A DNA stretch of 64,000 bases from Siphonodentalium dalli (GCA_032622095.1 CP136069.1:124949450-125013449), one strand, 5' to 3'. Shown: positions 1 to 12,612, counted from the first letter of the stretch. The notes: generated from the sequence alone by a model not told the origin. Numbers and translations are program-made.

Positions 1-717
1 TTGGATTTCATTTCTGGCGACAAAACTATATCGTTTGTTTTCCTTTACGAAATTACTCCTAGTTACAACGGGTTACACGTTAGAGCCCTCTTCGTGGAAT
101 ATGCTTATACCAATAAGTGATGTCACCACGACTTTTTGGGCAAACTGCGAAAATCCCCATTGGTTTCAGTGTTAAATTTTGATCGCAACTGTACCCAACT
201 GACTGTCCAACACTCTTTGTCTGGTGACAAAATATGTCGCAGAGTAAGAATTACTGTATATACGAAATTTCAGGTTAATTGCGACATTTAATATTTGTTA
301 CGGTCACGAAAATTTAACGCTCTTTAATTTCTGAAACCCCATTAACAAATAAATAAATATATACGTATGTATGATCTAAACTATGAAAAACGATTTGGGC
401 CTATACGTGCATGCAGAGGTGGGAGATCCGGTTGAGCAATCACAAACGAATTTCGATTCGGGGTTCTAGTCCATCTGAAGCACGACATACAGATAGACAT
501 ACAGATTACAGAACAGCCATACGTTGATCATCAGATCATTTCAACGGGAAACGTACATATACGGTATACAAACTTTAGTTTGCACAGTAAGATGCTATAG
601 GAATTATACGTACCTGTATATAGCAAATATTCCCCATTGTTCCGTGCAGTTTGGGGCCATTCCGACCGAAATTTCCTATCATGAACCGTACGACAAATAA
701 AATAAATATAAGCAATA
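1..717. other. AT-rich intergenic DNA, no gene seen
   Basis: No credible coding region, RNA gene or repeat family with a second copy in the window was recognised here. Confidence 0.5.
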
Positions 718-1095
718 TTTAAAGGTACTCAATCCGATTAGTTGGTCCCCATATCATCATATTCCAACAACAATTTTTTTGAAATGCCGCTTCAGTTATC
801 AGAATCGATTAATTGCCCAAAAATAATGCTAACCACATTCAACTATAGTATAAATCCTGTTATTTATCAACATTTTGTTCAACGAAATTTTGCCGGTTTG
901 TCAAATATCTGACACAAATAACGCCACTTTTATTTTAGAGTTATCCATCTTCATGCGCAATTTGGTCCGAGACACTCTTCGCGTTGACTTTTACTGGGCC
1001 ACTAAATATTCCAGGTGGTGAAAAATAATACATTTGAAAAATCGACATCTGATCACTCTGAGCTTTGATGAGTGGGTTCCTCGACTCGAATCAAA
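718..1095. repeat. R1 MITE-like repeat, right end lost
   Basis: The left end reads TTAAAGGTACTCAATCCGAT and the body matches the R1 copies at 5988-6463, 25950-26575 and 29941-30830. Shared features are a CAACAACAA run, TTATCAGAATCGATTAATTG, and an inner segment ending GGGTTCCTCGACTCGAATC. The outer right terminus (GGATTGAGTACCTTTAA in other copies) is missing, so this copy is truncated. No coding capacity. Confidence 0.7.
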
Positions 1096-1179
1096 TTTTT
1101 TTTACCGGTGTGAGAAAATTTTGAAATCTGAACAAGAATATTGCAAAATCCTAGCATCTAGACTAGCCTCAAGCCTTCC

Positions 1180-1585
1180 CAGAGTTGGACATTTCAAACC
1201 TGACCAAACTGGGAAATTTCCAACTGATGACAAATCCAATGATAATTAATGCTGACCAAATGTATGACAATATTGTTTTCTTAAATTAACTAGCATTTAT
1301 TGACTGGCCATGGGGGAGGGACCATGACACAAGCTTTCCAAGTGTTGGAAATTTCCAACCTGTCACCCCCTAAGGTTGGAAAATTTCCAACTGATGACCA
1401 TTTTAGTCAAAAAATTTGACAAAAAATATACAAATATTGGTTGAAAAATAATTAATTCCCCCAATAAATTGTTTGAAAATCAACTACAAGAACATTTTCA
1501 ACCTATTGTTGGTGTGAAATTTCCAACTGATGTTTTGGCAGGTATGAAATTTCCAACTGTTGAAAATTTTGACCAACCCCCAATA
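1180..1585. repeat. R5 repeat rich in TTGGAAATTTCCAAC palindromes
   Basis: Many short inverted motifs of the TTGGAAATTTCCAAC type are spread over about 400 bp. An inverted-orientation relative lies at 18880-19200, sharing the blocks around CTGCCAAAACAT, CACCAACAATAGGTTGAAAA and TGGTCAACATT. This suggests a non-autonomous dispersed element. The short open frames here are by-products. Confidence 0.6.
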
Positions 1586-1589
1586 TACA

Positions 1590-3715
1590 CTGTTGTTATT
1601 GTGTATTCATATGTTATTTGTTCTCATGCGCCTTTCATTCTTTCTTCGAACCATTATCAACTGGTGTAAGAATAAACTGCTTTGGTCTGCTGATAATTGA
1701 TTTTTTTTTTGTCTGGCCTAAACTGACACGACTCATAGTGAATTGTCAATTACCAGAGTACTGCATGATGAGCGCGTGTTCATTATCAGTATTCATGTTG
1801 TGATCACAGTAATATGCGACACGTGACTTCACACAGATCTGCATGCAGATCTACATCAATGTAAACGTACCCTTACCTGTTTTGTCACAATAATCGCTTG
1901 TACCATATTTCACAAAGAAATTCCTGGCAGATTTCGAGAAAAATCCATTTTTAAATACTATAGGAAATTTGGGCAAAACGTGCGTCTGACCCTTAATTGT
2001 TATTCACCTAACGGATATCCCCTAAAACTTTACCGCGGATGCAGCTGACTGATGTGATAATAAATTATAAATAAAATTTATCTTAATTGATAGACATTTC
2101 GGACAGGTGTCCTCGATCTATTATTTTATACCCCAGATTATATATAAAACTCTATGGGAAGAGATACGCCATCTTTAAGTGCATTGCGTGGTCACACAAA
2201 CAAGGAAGTTGTTTGAATTGAGTCGTGCGTGCGGCTGAGGTATATGCCCCATGCATGATTTGATACATTCAAATATTTTTTTGAAATTTAACGCAGCGCG
2301 ACTTTGAATGAAAGCATGTAAGGCTTGCAATGGATCGAATGACAATTCAAGCCCGTATGGCTCAAGTGTAGTCGAAAGGCATGTTATATATAATATATAT
2401 ATGCGCTTAGAATGCGACTGATGACACATGATGATGTATGGGAAGTACAATGCTACACGTACGGTATAGGCCGTGTGAATATGGACTACATGTAGGCTAT
2501 GTGACCCTGTGTTCTACACTATTTGTTTAGTATTTCTACGTGCATAATGTGTCAGTTTCGTAGAATTCAACATTTCAAATGTAGCTGGTGCTCTGCATAT
2601 TTTCTCTTGGACATTTTGTTGGTTCTTATTCTTATTTTACCAAGTAAGTACCAACTAACCATTTCTATACTAAATGGATTCTCACATTCAGTTATAAAAG
2701 AACACAATGGAACCATCTATTTTTCATGTGGAGCGGTGTTCATGTAATAAAAGCAGACGACATATATACAGAACGAGAGGCCGATCACGGTCATCAGATG
2801 TTTACCCATCCCTTGGTGATAGTAAATTGCTATGATCGAAATAATTATCAAGAGTTTTGATGTGGAATTATAAGTATACTGTTGTGTACTAAAGTAGTAT
2901 ATACTGTAATAACACAACTTATTTGAATTTACGGGTCAAAATAGAAGAGTTAATTGGAATTTATGGATCAAAAGAGAAGGGTTAATATAACATCTATAAG
3001 CCTGTCACCACTACCATAATGTAAGCAGTTCTATTTATGTTGTAGAAAATGGTCATGGGACATATACAAACTAATATAGTTACTTAATAATGGAAAAGGT
3101 TGAAAGACACGGAATGGATAAAAGGGGTGAAATATCATATCTGGGCTCTCTTTGATTCAATACAAGTATAAGCATACAAAAGGACATAAGGCTATAGTAG
3201 AGCTCCACATATATAGTTGACTAAATTAACCTAGCTAAGTGGTGGAGGTGTTAAAAGAACACCATTAGACAAACAATAGTATCCATGCTCTGTGGAACCT
3301 TTGTTTATTCAATTGTCAGATAACATCAAATCTGACATATAATTTGGTCAGGAAATTAATTGTAGGTATTGTTCTCAAAACAAGATAAAAGTATAACTTT
3401 GACAAGGAATTGTGGTGCGGGTAGGAGGAGCGACAAGGGTAGGGAGGGGCATCGGAGGTGGTGGTAGGAGTGGTTAGAATGTGGGACTCCCAAGTGGAAG
3501 CCAAGGGTCACTTGGAAAGTGTGACACTAGCTCTGGTTCTTTTCGACAAGTGTGTCACATTTTAACAATCTGAATAACTAGGCCTACAGATTAATCAGCT
3601 TGATGGTTCACGAGAAGATGTTTAAATGCATGAGTTTCTTTCTTCTTCTTTTTTATAAATAATTTGTTTTTGTTTAATTGATCAAGAAGTTCAATCTAAA
3701 ATAGTTCAATTTTTT
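1590..3715. other. Repeat-poor AT-rich DNA, no gene seen
   Basis: Short open frames occur on both strands, but none has a recognisable domain or compositional support. No RNA gene was seen. Confidence 0.45.
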
Positions 3716-3915
3716 TCTTCGAAAAAGGGCCATAACTCCTTCAAAATAAATCAGATCAAACCCATATTCGAAATCGATCTGTATTTTGGGCTGAGACACC
3801 CATAAACCAAATTTGGTTCCAATCGGATAGAAAATGTTTGAGTTATCGAACCATGGGTAAAGTGTCTACGGACGATTAGACAGACGGACTGACGGACGAA
3901 CGACGAGTGGTCAAC
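3716..3915 (+). repeat. Interspersed repeat with GGGCCATAACTCC and GGAC/GACG tail
   Basis: The order is AAAGGGCCATAACTCC, then TTGGTTCCAATCGGATAG, GAGTTATCGAACC and an ACGGACGATTAGACAGACGG-type run. Repeats with this layout are common in invertebrate genomes. A diverged copy in the opposite orientation lies at about 27170-27340. Confidence 0.55.
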
Positions 3916-4254
3916 CCAGACGTCGACACCAGACAATACAAGATCAGAATGAATCATGCAGTTGTGGGAAAATTTAATTAGTTAATTAGATAATTAGTTC
4001 AACAACATTTGTGGAACTTATAATCTGAACATTTCCTAAGGGAACTACTCGTCAATAAGTATTTAGTATATAAAGTGTTAACCCTTTACCCAACAGAACG
4101 GCCCTGTAGGTCGCCTCGCATATATAAGAGAATGCATTGGCTTAACACATTAAAAATTATAAAATTGTTCAAGAAATGTAAGAAAAAATCGTAAAAAGTG
4201 TTAAAAAAAGATTTGTTTTAGGCCAATGCATTCTCTTATATATTCGAGGCGACC

Positions 4255-5254
4255 TAGATAGATAGATAGATAGATTTTATTTGTACAATAAACATAGCAT
4301 ATTACAGTTAAACTAAAGATACAAAATTAATGATATTGTACAGGGACTGCATGGCCAATACTGACCGTCTTCCTGCAGTCCCTTAAATAAATAACAAATT
4401 ATCCACTACCTGGCGGTAATTGTCAAATAATAAGTATATATATATATAATATATATAATATAATATGATAAAATTTAGAATAATATAATATCCGCAGACC
4501 AGATTCAATTGTACATGTAGGCATCGAATGTTGACTATATAGATTGAATGTAAATAAATAAATAAGGACAGAAAGTCAGTGAACGTTAATACTAGTCATA
4601 TTATAGTCATGGGCTATGTTCAATGGGTGTCATTATAGTAGCTGGTCACATCGAGTTCATTACGATATTTTTAAGTGATACGTGTGCAAATTGATTGAAC
4701 TTGTTATGACCAGACGGGTGAAATATCCAGAAAGAATGACATCAATATCAATAAGTATAATTATAATATTTAGTTATAGGATATAGTTATAATATTTAGT
4801 TATAACATTTAGTTCCCGGGGTTATTTTGTAATGAGCAACTGTAACAGTTTTTATTTTTGCAATCGACAATGTATTTGGATATTATTTGATGTGATAGAG
4901 TTTTCTTGAACGTAGCTCTAAATTTACATCCTCTTGATGTTTTATCAATTTGAATTCCAAATGTCTGGGAAGGAGTGTTTTGGGAGGGATGCTGAAAATG
5001 ATGATTTCGGTGTTATCAGACGTATATTATTCGCATTTCTCGTATTTTTCGCGAGAGAATAAGAGTAGCACGTTTTAAATGATTTCGGTAAGTTATTTCT
5101 AGTCCAATCATACATAAAGCAAGCTGCATTAACTCTAAATATGTCATTGAGGTTCAGGATTCCTTCTTGTTTGAACAGAGGTTCGGTGTGAGCTCTATAA
5201 CTGGCATTGCAAAAAATACGTATTGCCCTTTTCTGCTGTTTTAAAAGTGAATCC
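4255..5254 (-). mobile_element. 5'-truncated LINE inside the piggyBac-like MITE
   Basis: On the minus strand the insertion runs from a reverse-transcriptase C-terminal remnant through an AT-rich 3' untranslated region. It ends TTGTACAAATAAAATC followed by a (TATC)n tail, seen on the plus strand as TAGATAGATAGATAGA at 4255-4270. Such a microsatellite tail is typical of CR1/L2/Jockey-like non-LTR elements. The left and right flanks join to give the uninterrupted sequence of the second piggyBac copy. Confidence 0.8.
4945..5253 (-). pseudogene. C-terminal fragment of a LINE reverse transcriptase
   Basis: A frame of 103 codons (stop included) is open to its stop, has no start codon and is cut off at the 5' truncation point. 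It contains LLKQQKRAIRIF, YRAHTEPLFKQ, GILNLNDIF and LPKSF, the block order found downstream of the catalytic core in CR1/L2/Jockey-like proteins, and ends near FPDIWNSN. It lacks the palm domain and cannot be active. It is read opposite to the window. Confidence 0.75.
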
Positions 5255-5987
5255 TATGGTCGACTCGCATATATAAGAGAATGCATTGGCACATGGCATA
5301 ACTGTAACCATCACAATGTGATCAATGAGCCGGTTCCAATGATATCCATATTTGTATGGTTTTATTGAGACAGACCCAAGATAATTTAGGCTGTTGCAGC
5401 TTTATTTGGCCGTTTTTGGCCGGTTTGTTGGGTAAAGGGTTAATGCAGCATTATACATGCATGTAGACCCACGTATGCTCAACTATAGTGAACTACTATA
5501 CTTTTTTTTTTATTTGCCCTCACTTTTGGGTCGTCAGTGTTTGATAGATAATGGAGCTATACATGTATTATACTATATAACTATACATATAGTCACCATA
5601 TAAATGTCCCTTCGTCGATTGGTCCACCAATCGATTGTCGTCGCTCACCCATCTGTAGATCAATATTTCGTTTCACATCGGAATTAAAAGCCCAATAATA
5701 TACGGGGCATGCGGGAGGTGACAACTGACAAGTGAACTCTTTTTTCTTTTAATCTATTTATATATAACAAAATCTTATAAAAGTTATTTCGTTATATCAA
5801 AATATTATTTTCTTACAACGAAATAAGTTTTCGATATATCTACGACTAGTTGCGAACTATTTCCCACTCAAGTTTGTAACGGGAATCATTAGAAACACAC
5901 ATTCCTCGTGATGTATCGTACGTCACGGTGTTATGTTTCTTTTGGTATCGAGAGAAGTTTCACATTGCCGTTCGTATTGACATAAAT

Positions 5988-6463
5988 TTAAAGGTATTCA
6001 ATCCGATCAGACGCTCCTAAATTACTATTTATTTGGCTTCGGGGATAAAAAATATTTGATTCGAGTCGAGGAACCCACCCACCAAAGCTCAGAATGATCA
6101 GATATAGAGTTCTGAAGGTTGTTATGTCTCGAGATATGTAATAATATGTGGCCTAGAAACACGTGGTCAAACGGAGGGTCTGGGACAAAATTGTGGATGA
6201 AGATGGATAACTCTAAAATCAAGTGGTAATACGGTCATATTTCGTTATACTTTAGTGATAATACGGCCATATTTTGTTGAACAAAATGTTGATAAATAAC
6301 AAGTTTTGAGAATTTTATACCATAGTTGACAGTGTTAGCATTAATTTGTTGCAATAAATCGATTCTGATAACTAAAGCGTATTTTGAACAAACGTTGTTG
6401 TTGTTGTTGTATCTTGATGGTATGACCCGGGGACGTCTGATCGGATTGAGTACCTTTAACGTT
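5988..6463. repeat. R1 MITE-like repeat, near full length
   Basis: Both ends are present: TTTAAAGGTATTCAATCCGA on the left and the inverse CGGATTGAGTACCTTTAA on the right. The body contains GAGTCGAGGAACCCACCC and CTGATAACTAAAGCG. TTAA at the outer ends suggests a TTAA-type target site. No coding capacity. Confidence 0.7.
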
Positions 6464-6479
6464 CATGGCCCAATTATGG

Positions 6480-6666
6480 AAAACTATTAGGGCCACTTCC
6501 TAATGGCGCGCACCAAAAGCGACAAAAAGTGCGCCATTAGTAACGCGCCGAAAGCGACAAAATGTGCGCTAATATCGCACATTTTGTAACGCGCCGAAAG
6601 CGACAAACTGTGCACCATTAGCGTTATTTCGGCGCGTTATTAATGACGCACTTTTTGTCGCTTTCC
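6480..6666. repeat. Clustered GCGCCGAAAGCGACAAA inverted/tandem motifs
   Basis: The motif GCGCCGAAAGCGACAAA, followed by a TGTGCGC-like tail, recurs about four times in both orientations. One inverse copy ends GCGCACTTTTTGTCGC-like at 6640-6662. The segment can fold into alternative hairpins and is GC-richer than its surroundings. Confidence 0.6.
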
Positions 6667-6689
6667 AGTACTTATTTACTTGAAATTGG

Positions 6690-7118
6690 CCCAAAAAGGG
6701 GAATTAGGGGTCCCTGGGGGCTTGATTCCCTCATATGGTTTGCTTATTAAATTAAAATGTGGTAACCCCCCCATATTTTCATGTTATCAGCATCTCTGCC
6801 CCACGAATGTGTGTCTCCATCCCGGAGTTCTAGTAAAGTTTAGTAAGGGGATATCTCCTGCACAGATATTTAGCATTTCCATGGTAATAAAAAGGGAATT
6901 ATGAGTTATTGCAGGACTGCTTCCTGCATATAGTATTCGAAATTCGAATACAAGACATATTTCCAAATGAATATCAGCATCCGTGCCCCAGGAATGTGTC
7001 TCCACCCCGGAGTTCTAGTAAATTCTAGTAAATGGACATTTCTTGCACATATATATACAATTTTGATGGCCAGGGAAAGGGAATTAGGGGTCCCTGGGGC
7101 TTGCTTCCCTCATTTTGA
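6690..7118 (+). repeat. Imperfect direct duplication (~290-390 bp spacing)
   Basis: The block GGGAATTAGGGGTCCCTGGG occurs at about 6699 and again at about 7079. The block CCCCGGAGTTCTAGTAAA-like occurs at about 6822 and 7005. These blocks make two diverged copies of one unit. Small open frames here are shadows of the repeat. Confidence 0.55.
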
Positions 7119-7830
7119 GTCGAAAATGTGCTGTAAATTTGGAGCATTTTAGTCATATTATCGACTAACAATGAGGCACTTCTAGGCAGATTATGTGCGT
7201 ACAATGACAACAGTAAGCCAACTCACGAGTTTTCATGTGTCAGCTCTTTAATATGTGTTTTCACTATATCCCGCGCCATAAAACGAAATAACGGGTATTA
7301 AGTAGGCGATTTAGCAACTGACTTATGATAAATGTTTGAACAGCTCTATTAGGACATATAGTTTGGGATTTTTCTATGAACTAGTGGCGGCACAAGAAAA
7401 ATCCACAAGGAGAGCTTCGTGTCTGCTATGGTTCCGCGTAAAAGTGCGCTTATGCAACGAAAAATAGCATTTCCCCAGTATTTTGACACAACGAACGACA
7501 TACGACCAATGTTTTAAACAACTGGACGGTCACACATAATAGTGTTTGTAATTTTCAACATATTTTCGTACAAATTGGTTCACATTGGACCGAATTAATC
7601 ACATAGGTTTATTTTGAACTTATTTGATTCTCAAATTATACAGTTGAATGGCACGGGCCACAGTGAACACGCAATACAACGAACGTACACCTATAGTAAG
7701 TATTCTCTGCTTATAATATAATTGGTCTTAGTTAGATAATCTGCTTTGAATCGTCTCATTTTGAGTCGATAATAAACTGAAAATGAGAGCATTTTAGTCC
7801 TATTATCGACGCATGGCTTCATTACAGGTT
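7110..7830 (+). repeat. Left arm of a ~5 kb inverted-repeat structure
   Basis: Two blocks (7110-7520 and 7560-7830) recur in inverse orientation and mirrored order at 11690-12115 and 11270-11590. Shared landmarks are CCACAAGGAGAGCTTCGTG, AAAAGTGCGCTTATGC, AACTCACGAGTTTTCATGTG and TAGTTAGATAATCTGCTT. The arms enclose about 3.4 kb of other repeats. They may be long terminal inverted repeats of a large element or an old inverted duplication. No transposase frame is visible between them. Confidence 0.65.
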
Positions 7831-8530
7831 GCTTATGTGAGGAGAGTGAGGTAAATAAATCACCTTTTCTCCTCGGTGACGAGGACATACATGTAATCAC
7901 ACCATACATATATCAAGTATGGATAACTAGAGTAGTTTAGATGGCACAGTATATGGTAGAATTACTTGGTTGGCATTTACATGTATGGCAATCAGAAAAG
8001 GAAAGGAAATTTAATAGTGGAATGAGGAGTGCTGAATCTGATTGTAGTTACAAATAAGCGGAACAGGTCGTTGCTGGAGCAGTAATCACAGAACCATGCA
8101 GTATGCCTGTTTCTATAGGGTTGACAATTACTTCACAATTTCATATCTATTATCCAATTTTGTATATTGTTTAATCATAATAATGTTATAGTTTACAAAA
8201 AACCTTGTTAGATATGCAAATTCTTGAGATATGCAATCATTTCAAAATTTTTGATTCAATTTTTTTTTTTAAATCTTGATTTAAATCAATGATTTAAATC
8301 GCTTGATTTAAATCAGCCAACCCTGCTTTTCGGGTGTACGTTGTTTAAAGTATGCTTTCACTGTCGCCCGCGCCATAAAATGGAATAACGGATGAGTCCA
8401 TTATCTGCTTATTTCAGAATAAAATAATCAAATATGAATCAATTTGCACAATATAGGATGATTATGTGCGTATTTGCACGATGATATGTTGCAAAGTTTT
8501 GTAATTTTTAGATGGACTAGTGACTGCACA

Positions 8531-8833
8531 AAAAGAATCCACAAGGATAGCACCGTGGTTGCAGTGGTTATACCAACAGCAGATGTGCATATATAACTTT
8601 AGTTTAAAATATTCCATGCCAAATCGTAATTATCACAGATATATTGCTGACCAAAAATATTATTGCATGCCCTATTATATGAAAAGAATCCACAAGGATA
8701 GCACCGTGGTTGCAGTGGTTATACCAACAGCAGATGTGCATATATAACTTTAATTTAAAATATTCCATGCCAAATCGTAATTATCACAGATATATTGCTG
8801 ACCAAAAATATTATTGCATGCCCTATTATATGA
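8531..8833 (+). repeat. Two-copy tandem repeat, 151 bp period
   Basis: The unit begins AAAAGAATCCACAAGGATAG and repeats almost perfectly once at 8682. The unit itself resembles part of the flanking inverted-repeat arms (AATCCACAAGGA...). The 75-codon frame across it merely reflects the duplication. Confidence 0.85.
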
Positions 8834-9429
8834 CCTATATGCCGTATATGGACCATTACATTATATGAAATGATTGCTTCTAAAAGTTAGTTGAAACCTG
8901 TAAAACACGTAAAATTTAAGCTTAATGTAATATGTTCTCCTATGAATGAGAGGTGTAAGGCGAGTAAGACAGTGAGTAACACCACACACCACCCTATTAC
9001 AGATACATGTACGAATACACCCTTTCAATGATAGGCTTAATTAACTAAGATAATCCGTACAAATTCAAAATATGATAATATGTATCTATAGAGCAATAAT
9101 TGTAATCCGTATTCAATTAATGTATTTAAAAATGAATTGCTAGTGGTGGTGGGTGGTTTTAAGTACGCATGTGATGGCACTGGGCCCTACCTGATTATCA
9201 GCTGCCATGTGTCGCAACACGACACTGGAAGGGATAGTCAGTGGGGGCCCAGATCATTTTTTGGAAAGTCAGGATGCGTGGTGTGATCGTTATGGTGGCG
9301 CGTGCGTGATGTATATTGTATTTTGATTTTGTATTTTGTATTTTGTCTTGTATGTCATATATTTTCTTGACGAAGGCAATAAAACTATTGATATTGGTAA
9401 TTGTAGATGAACGATTTACGCCCATTGTT

Positions 9430-9886
9430 TTAACCCTTTACCCAACAGAACGGTCCTGTGCCAATGCATTCTCTTATATACGCGAGTCGCCATAGGTCGC
9501 CTCGCACACATAAGAGAATGCATCGGCTTAACACATATTAAAAATGATAAAATTGTCAAAGAATGTAGAAAAATATTATAAAAATTGTTAATAAATGTAA
9601 GAAAAAATTATAAAATTGTCAAAGAATGTATGTAAGAAAAAATGGTCAAAAGTGTTTTTTTTAGGCCAATGCATTCTCTTATATATGCGAGGCGACATAT
9701 GGTCGACTCGCATATATAAGAGATTGCATTGGCACAGGGCATAACTGTAACCATCACAATGTGGTCAATGAACCGGTTCCAATAATATCCATATTTGTAT
9801 AGTGTTATTGAGACAGACCGAAGATATTTTAGGCTGTTGAAGCTTTATTTGGCCGTTTTTGGCCGTTTTTTTGGGTAAAGGGTTAA
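9430..9886. mobile_element. piggyBac-like MITE copy 2 with TTAA duplication
   Basis: The ends are TTAACCCTTTACCCAACAG and the inverse TTTGGGTAAAGGGTTAA. Flanking DNA gives an empty-site check: the related sequence at 7512-7528 reads GTTTTAAACAACTGGACGG without the element, while here GTTTTAA precedes and TTAAACAGCTGGACGG follows it. That supports insertion into a single TTAA. The interior holds several AGAGAATGCATTGG/CCAATGCATTCTCT inverted motifs. It is non-autonomous. Confidence 0.85.
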
Positions 9887-9939
9887 ACAGCTGGACGGGT
9901 ATACATCACATTGTTTATAATTTTCAACATATACACGAG

Positions 9940-10082
9940 CAAATAGATTCATATTGGACCTAAATATTCATATAGGTTTACATTGGACTTAAATATTCAC
10001 GCAAGTTTATATTGGACTTAAATATCCACACAGGTTTATATTGGACTTAAATATTCACACAGGTTTATATTGGACTTATTCC
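9940..10082 (+). repeat. Short tandem array, ~27 bp unit
   Basis: The phrase TTATATTGGACTTAAATATT with a CACACAGG variant repeats about five times. Single related phrases occur at 7575 and 11490, so the unit comes from the surrounding inverted-repeat family and expanded locally. Confidence 0.7.
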
Positions 10083-10342
10083 GTTGGATGGCAAGGGCCA
10101 CAGTGAAAACGCCAAATATGAAACGTAAATCTACTAAGTCATGAGTTGGCTTCTTCTTGTTATTTTCCAGCGTGTTGCCGTGAACATGCCGGCTTATTTC
10201 ATATCTAAATAGTCTCATGTAGGGCTGTTTTGATAACCAGAGTAATTAGGCCCATATAGAATGCCAATATCAACTTATTTCACCCAATTAAATATAAGCT
10301 CATATTATGCTTATTTTCTCGAGATTTTCCATACTGTTCTCG

Positions 10343-11097
10343 GGGGGGGGGGGGGCGGGTGAAACAAAAATTCCGGCACGTATGCCGGGGTGGGTGGGTG
10401 TTCAAAGTTGTTCAAGTTGCGGAATATTTTGTTTGTCCTTGACCTAGACGTACCCGCCACGATAACGCGCTATTCTCGTGATAACCTTCATCCATATACA
10501 CCCACGCGGTGTGACCTGTAACCCCTGATAGCTCAGTATCAGGCGCTTAGGGTTTAGGCAGTCAAACCGTCTACTAGAATACGTAGACTATACTACTACC
10601 AACAAGCAATTTTTTTCAGCAACTAAAACAATTCCTGCTTGTTTTTTTAGTGTTTTGGCAATGAGTTGGGCTTCAAAACCACTTTGAATGAGAGAAATAA
10701 TGTAATTCTAACTGGTAAACTGACTGCAGTCAGTTATCGTGTTGTATTTTGTTGCAAATTTTGAAATCCAAGATGGCCGCTGGCAGCCATGTTTTTTTGG
10801 CCGAATGACCTCAAAATGACTCATTCCTATTTACATGTCCATGTTAACATCCATGATAAATAGTATGCACAGAAATTCATATACAGCTGTTTACAGTAAA
10901 TTTCCCCCCGCAAATCTGTTTTACTGTTAAAAGGGGGATGGGTGTCAAAAAATGGTCGGAAAAAACTGCCGAAAACGGAAAAAACATTTGGCGGTGGGGG
11001 GGTGGGTGGGTACAAAAAATGATCGAAAGGGAAAAAATGCCATACGTGCCTGAAATTTTTGTCCGACTCCCCCCCCCCCCCCCCCCCCCCCCCCCCG
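10343..11097. mobile_element. hAT-like non-autonomous element, copy A
   Basis: A 9 bp direct repeat CTGTTCTCG (10334-10342 and 11098-11106) flanks the element. The ends are G-rich on the left and C-rich on the right, expanded to homopolymer runs. From about 10600 to 11090 it matches copy B (12613-13136) closely, and about 210 bp (10390-10605) are absent from copy B. The predicted proteins here are homopolymer artefacts. Confidence 0.65.
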
Positions 11098-11269
11098 CTG
11101 TTCTCGTGAAAAAGGCACAATATATACGGGCTTATTTTTTATCTGTTTAGTACCATTTAGAACGTAAAATACGCTATGTGCCTAAAACGCGGCGTTCAGA
11201 ATAAGAACAATATGTACTTATTTCAATACGAAAATAAGCTCATACTGACACTATTTAATCTACTTGTTT

Positions 11270-12115
11270 TCATCCACTCGATTGACCGAATAATTATGAG
11301 TCGATAATATGACTAAACTGCTCTCATTTTCAGTTTATTATCGACTCGAAATGAGGCGATTCTAAGCAGATTATCTAACTAAGACCAATTATATTATAAG
11401 CAGATAATGTGGGGTTTTTTGGGGGAAAAGGGCTGCACTTGCTCCATCCAAAAATCTCCCATCGTGCCAATATGTTCAAATTGGGCCTATTTATTCACAC
11501 AGGTTGACATTGGACTTATTTTTTATGAAATAAGCCTATATTTAACTTGTACCCGTTGAATCGGGCGGGTCACACTGAAAATACATTACAGAAAAGCGCG
11601 CAAAAGTCGTTATCGATGGAAAAATAGATTAAATAGTGCCAATATGGGCTTACTTCATTTGAAATAACCATACCATGCTTATTTTGAACGCCGCCTTATT
11701 TAAAATATTGGTCGTAAGTCGTTCGTTTGGGTCAAAATACTGGGGAAAAATGCTATTTTTCGTCGCATAAGCGCACTTTTACGCGGAACCATAGCAGCCA
11801 CGAAGCTCTCCTTGTGGATTTTCCTTGTGCCGCCACTAGTTCATAGAAAAATCCCAAACTATATGCCCATAGAGCTGTTCAAACATTTATCATAAGTCAG
11901 TTGCTAAATCGCCTACTTAATACCCGTTATTTCGTTTGATTGTTGCGGGCTATAGTGAAAATACATATTAAAGAGCAGACACATGAAAACTCGTGAGTTG
12001 GCTTACTGTTGTCATTGTACGCACATAATCTGCCTAGAAGTGAGTCATTGTGAGTCGATAATGTGACTAAAACGCTCTAAATTTACAGCACATTTTCGAA
12101 TCAAAATGAGCTAGG
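11270..12115 (-). repeat. Right arm of the ~5 kb inverted-repeat structure
   Basis: Blocks 11270-11590 and 11690-12115 are the inverse, mirrored counterparts of 7560-7830 and 7110-7520. The order and orientation show one inverted duplication rather than unrelated repeats. Divergence is modest, with scattered substitutions and indels. Confidence 0.65.
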
Positions 12116-12612
12116 CAACTAGCAGATTAACTGGCTAAAACGTGTTCTAAGCTGATCATGTGTGGTTTTTGGGGAGAACAAGCTGAATAACCACAACAAC
12201 AAGCAACAACGGGTTTATCCTTGTGGATTCTTGTTATACCACTGTTCCATCTACAAAGTGCTCATTCATGCCCTTTCAGCTGTTCATAAATTGGGCGTAA
12301 GTATGTTTTATAACTAAATCGCATCTGTGTGCATACCCAATACAACCACGGTGCTATATAATGATTGTGTGATTCTTATTGTGCCACTAGTCCCATTTAA
12401 AAATCCTAACATATCGTCGTGCCAATAGGTTCAAATTGGACCTATATATATATATATAGGTACTCGCATTGATGAAATAAATTATTAGCCGACAAGAAAT
12501 CACTGAGCGCTAGATGTTTAGTTTATCGTTTGACGGATTTCAATTATAGTAAGCTGTATGGGTGGTGATCTCAGAGGAACATATCGGCCATTGCTCCTGA
12601 GTTCGATCAAAT

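Larger units (their letters stand above)
4078..5443. mobile_element. piggyBac-like MITE copy 1, split by a LINE
   Basis: The element is bounded by TTAA on both sides. Its ends are CCCTTTACCCAACA and the inverse TGTTGGGTAAAGGG. The interior contains inverted segments of the CATATATAAGAGAATGCATTGG type. The copy at 9430-9886 has the same ends and body without the ~1 kb interruption, which places a LINE insertion at about 4255-5254. TTAA target duplication and CCC...GGG ends are the piggyBac superfamily signature; no transposase is present. Confidence 0.8.

Noticed and set aside
10528-10585. Possible tRNA-like or SINE head (TAGCTCAGTATCAGG)
   Set aside because: It resembles an A box, but no B box (GGTTCGA type) follows at the right distance and no cloverleaf could be drawn.
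10827-11150. Gly-run and Pro-run proteins
   Set aside because: Come from homopolymer G/C runs at the end of a hAT-like element.
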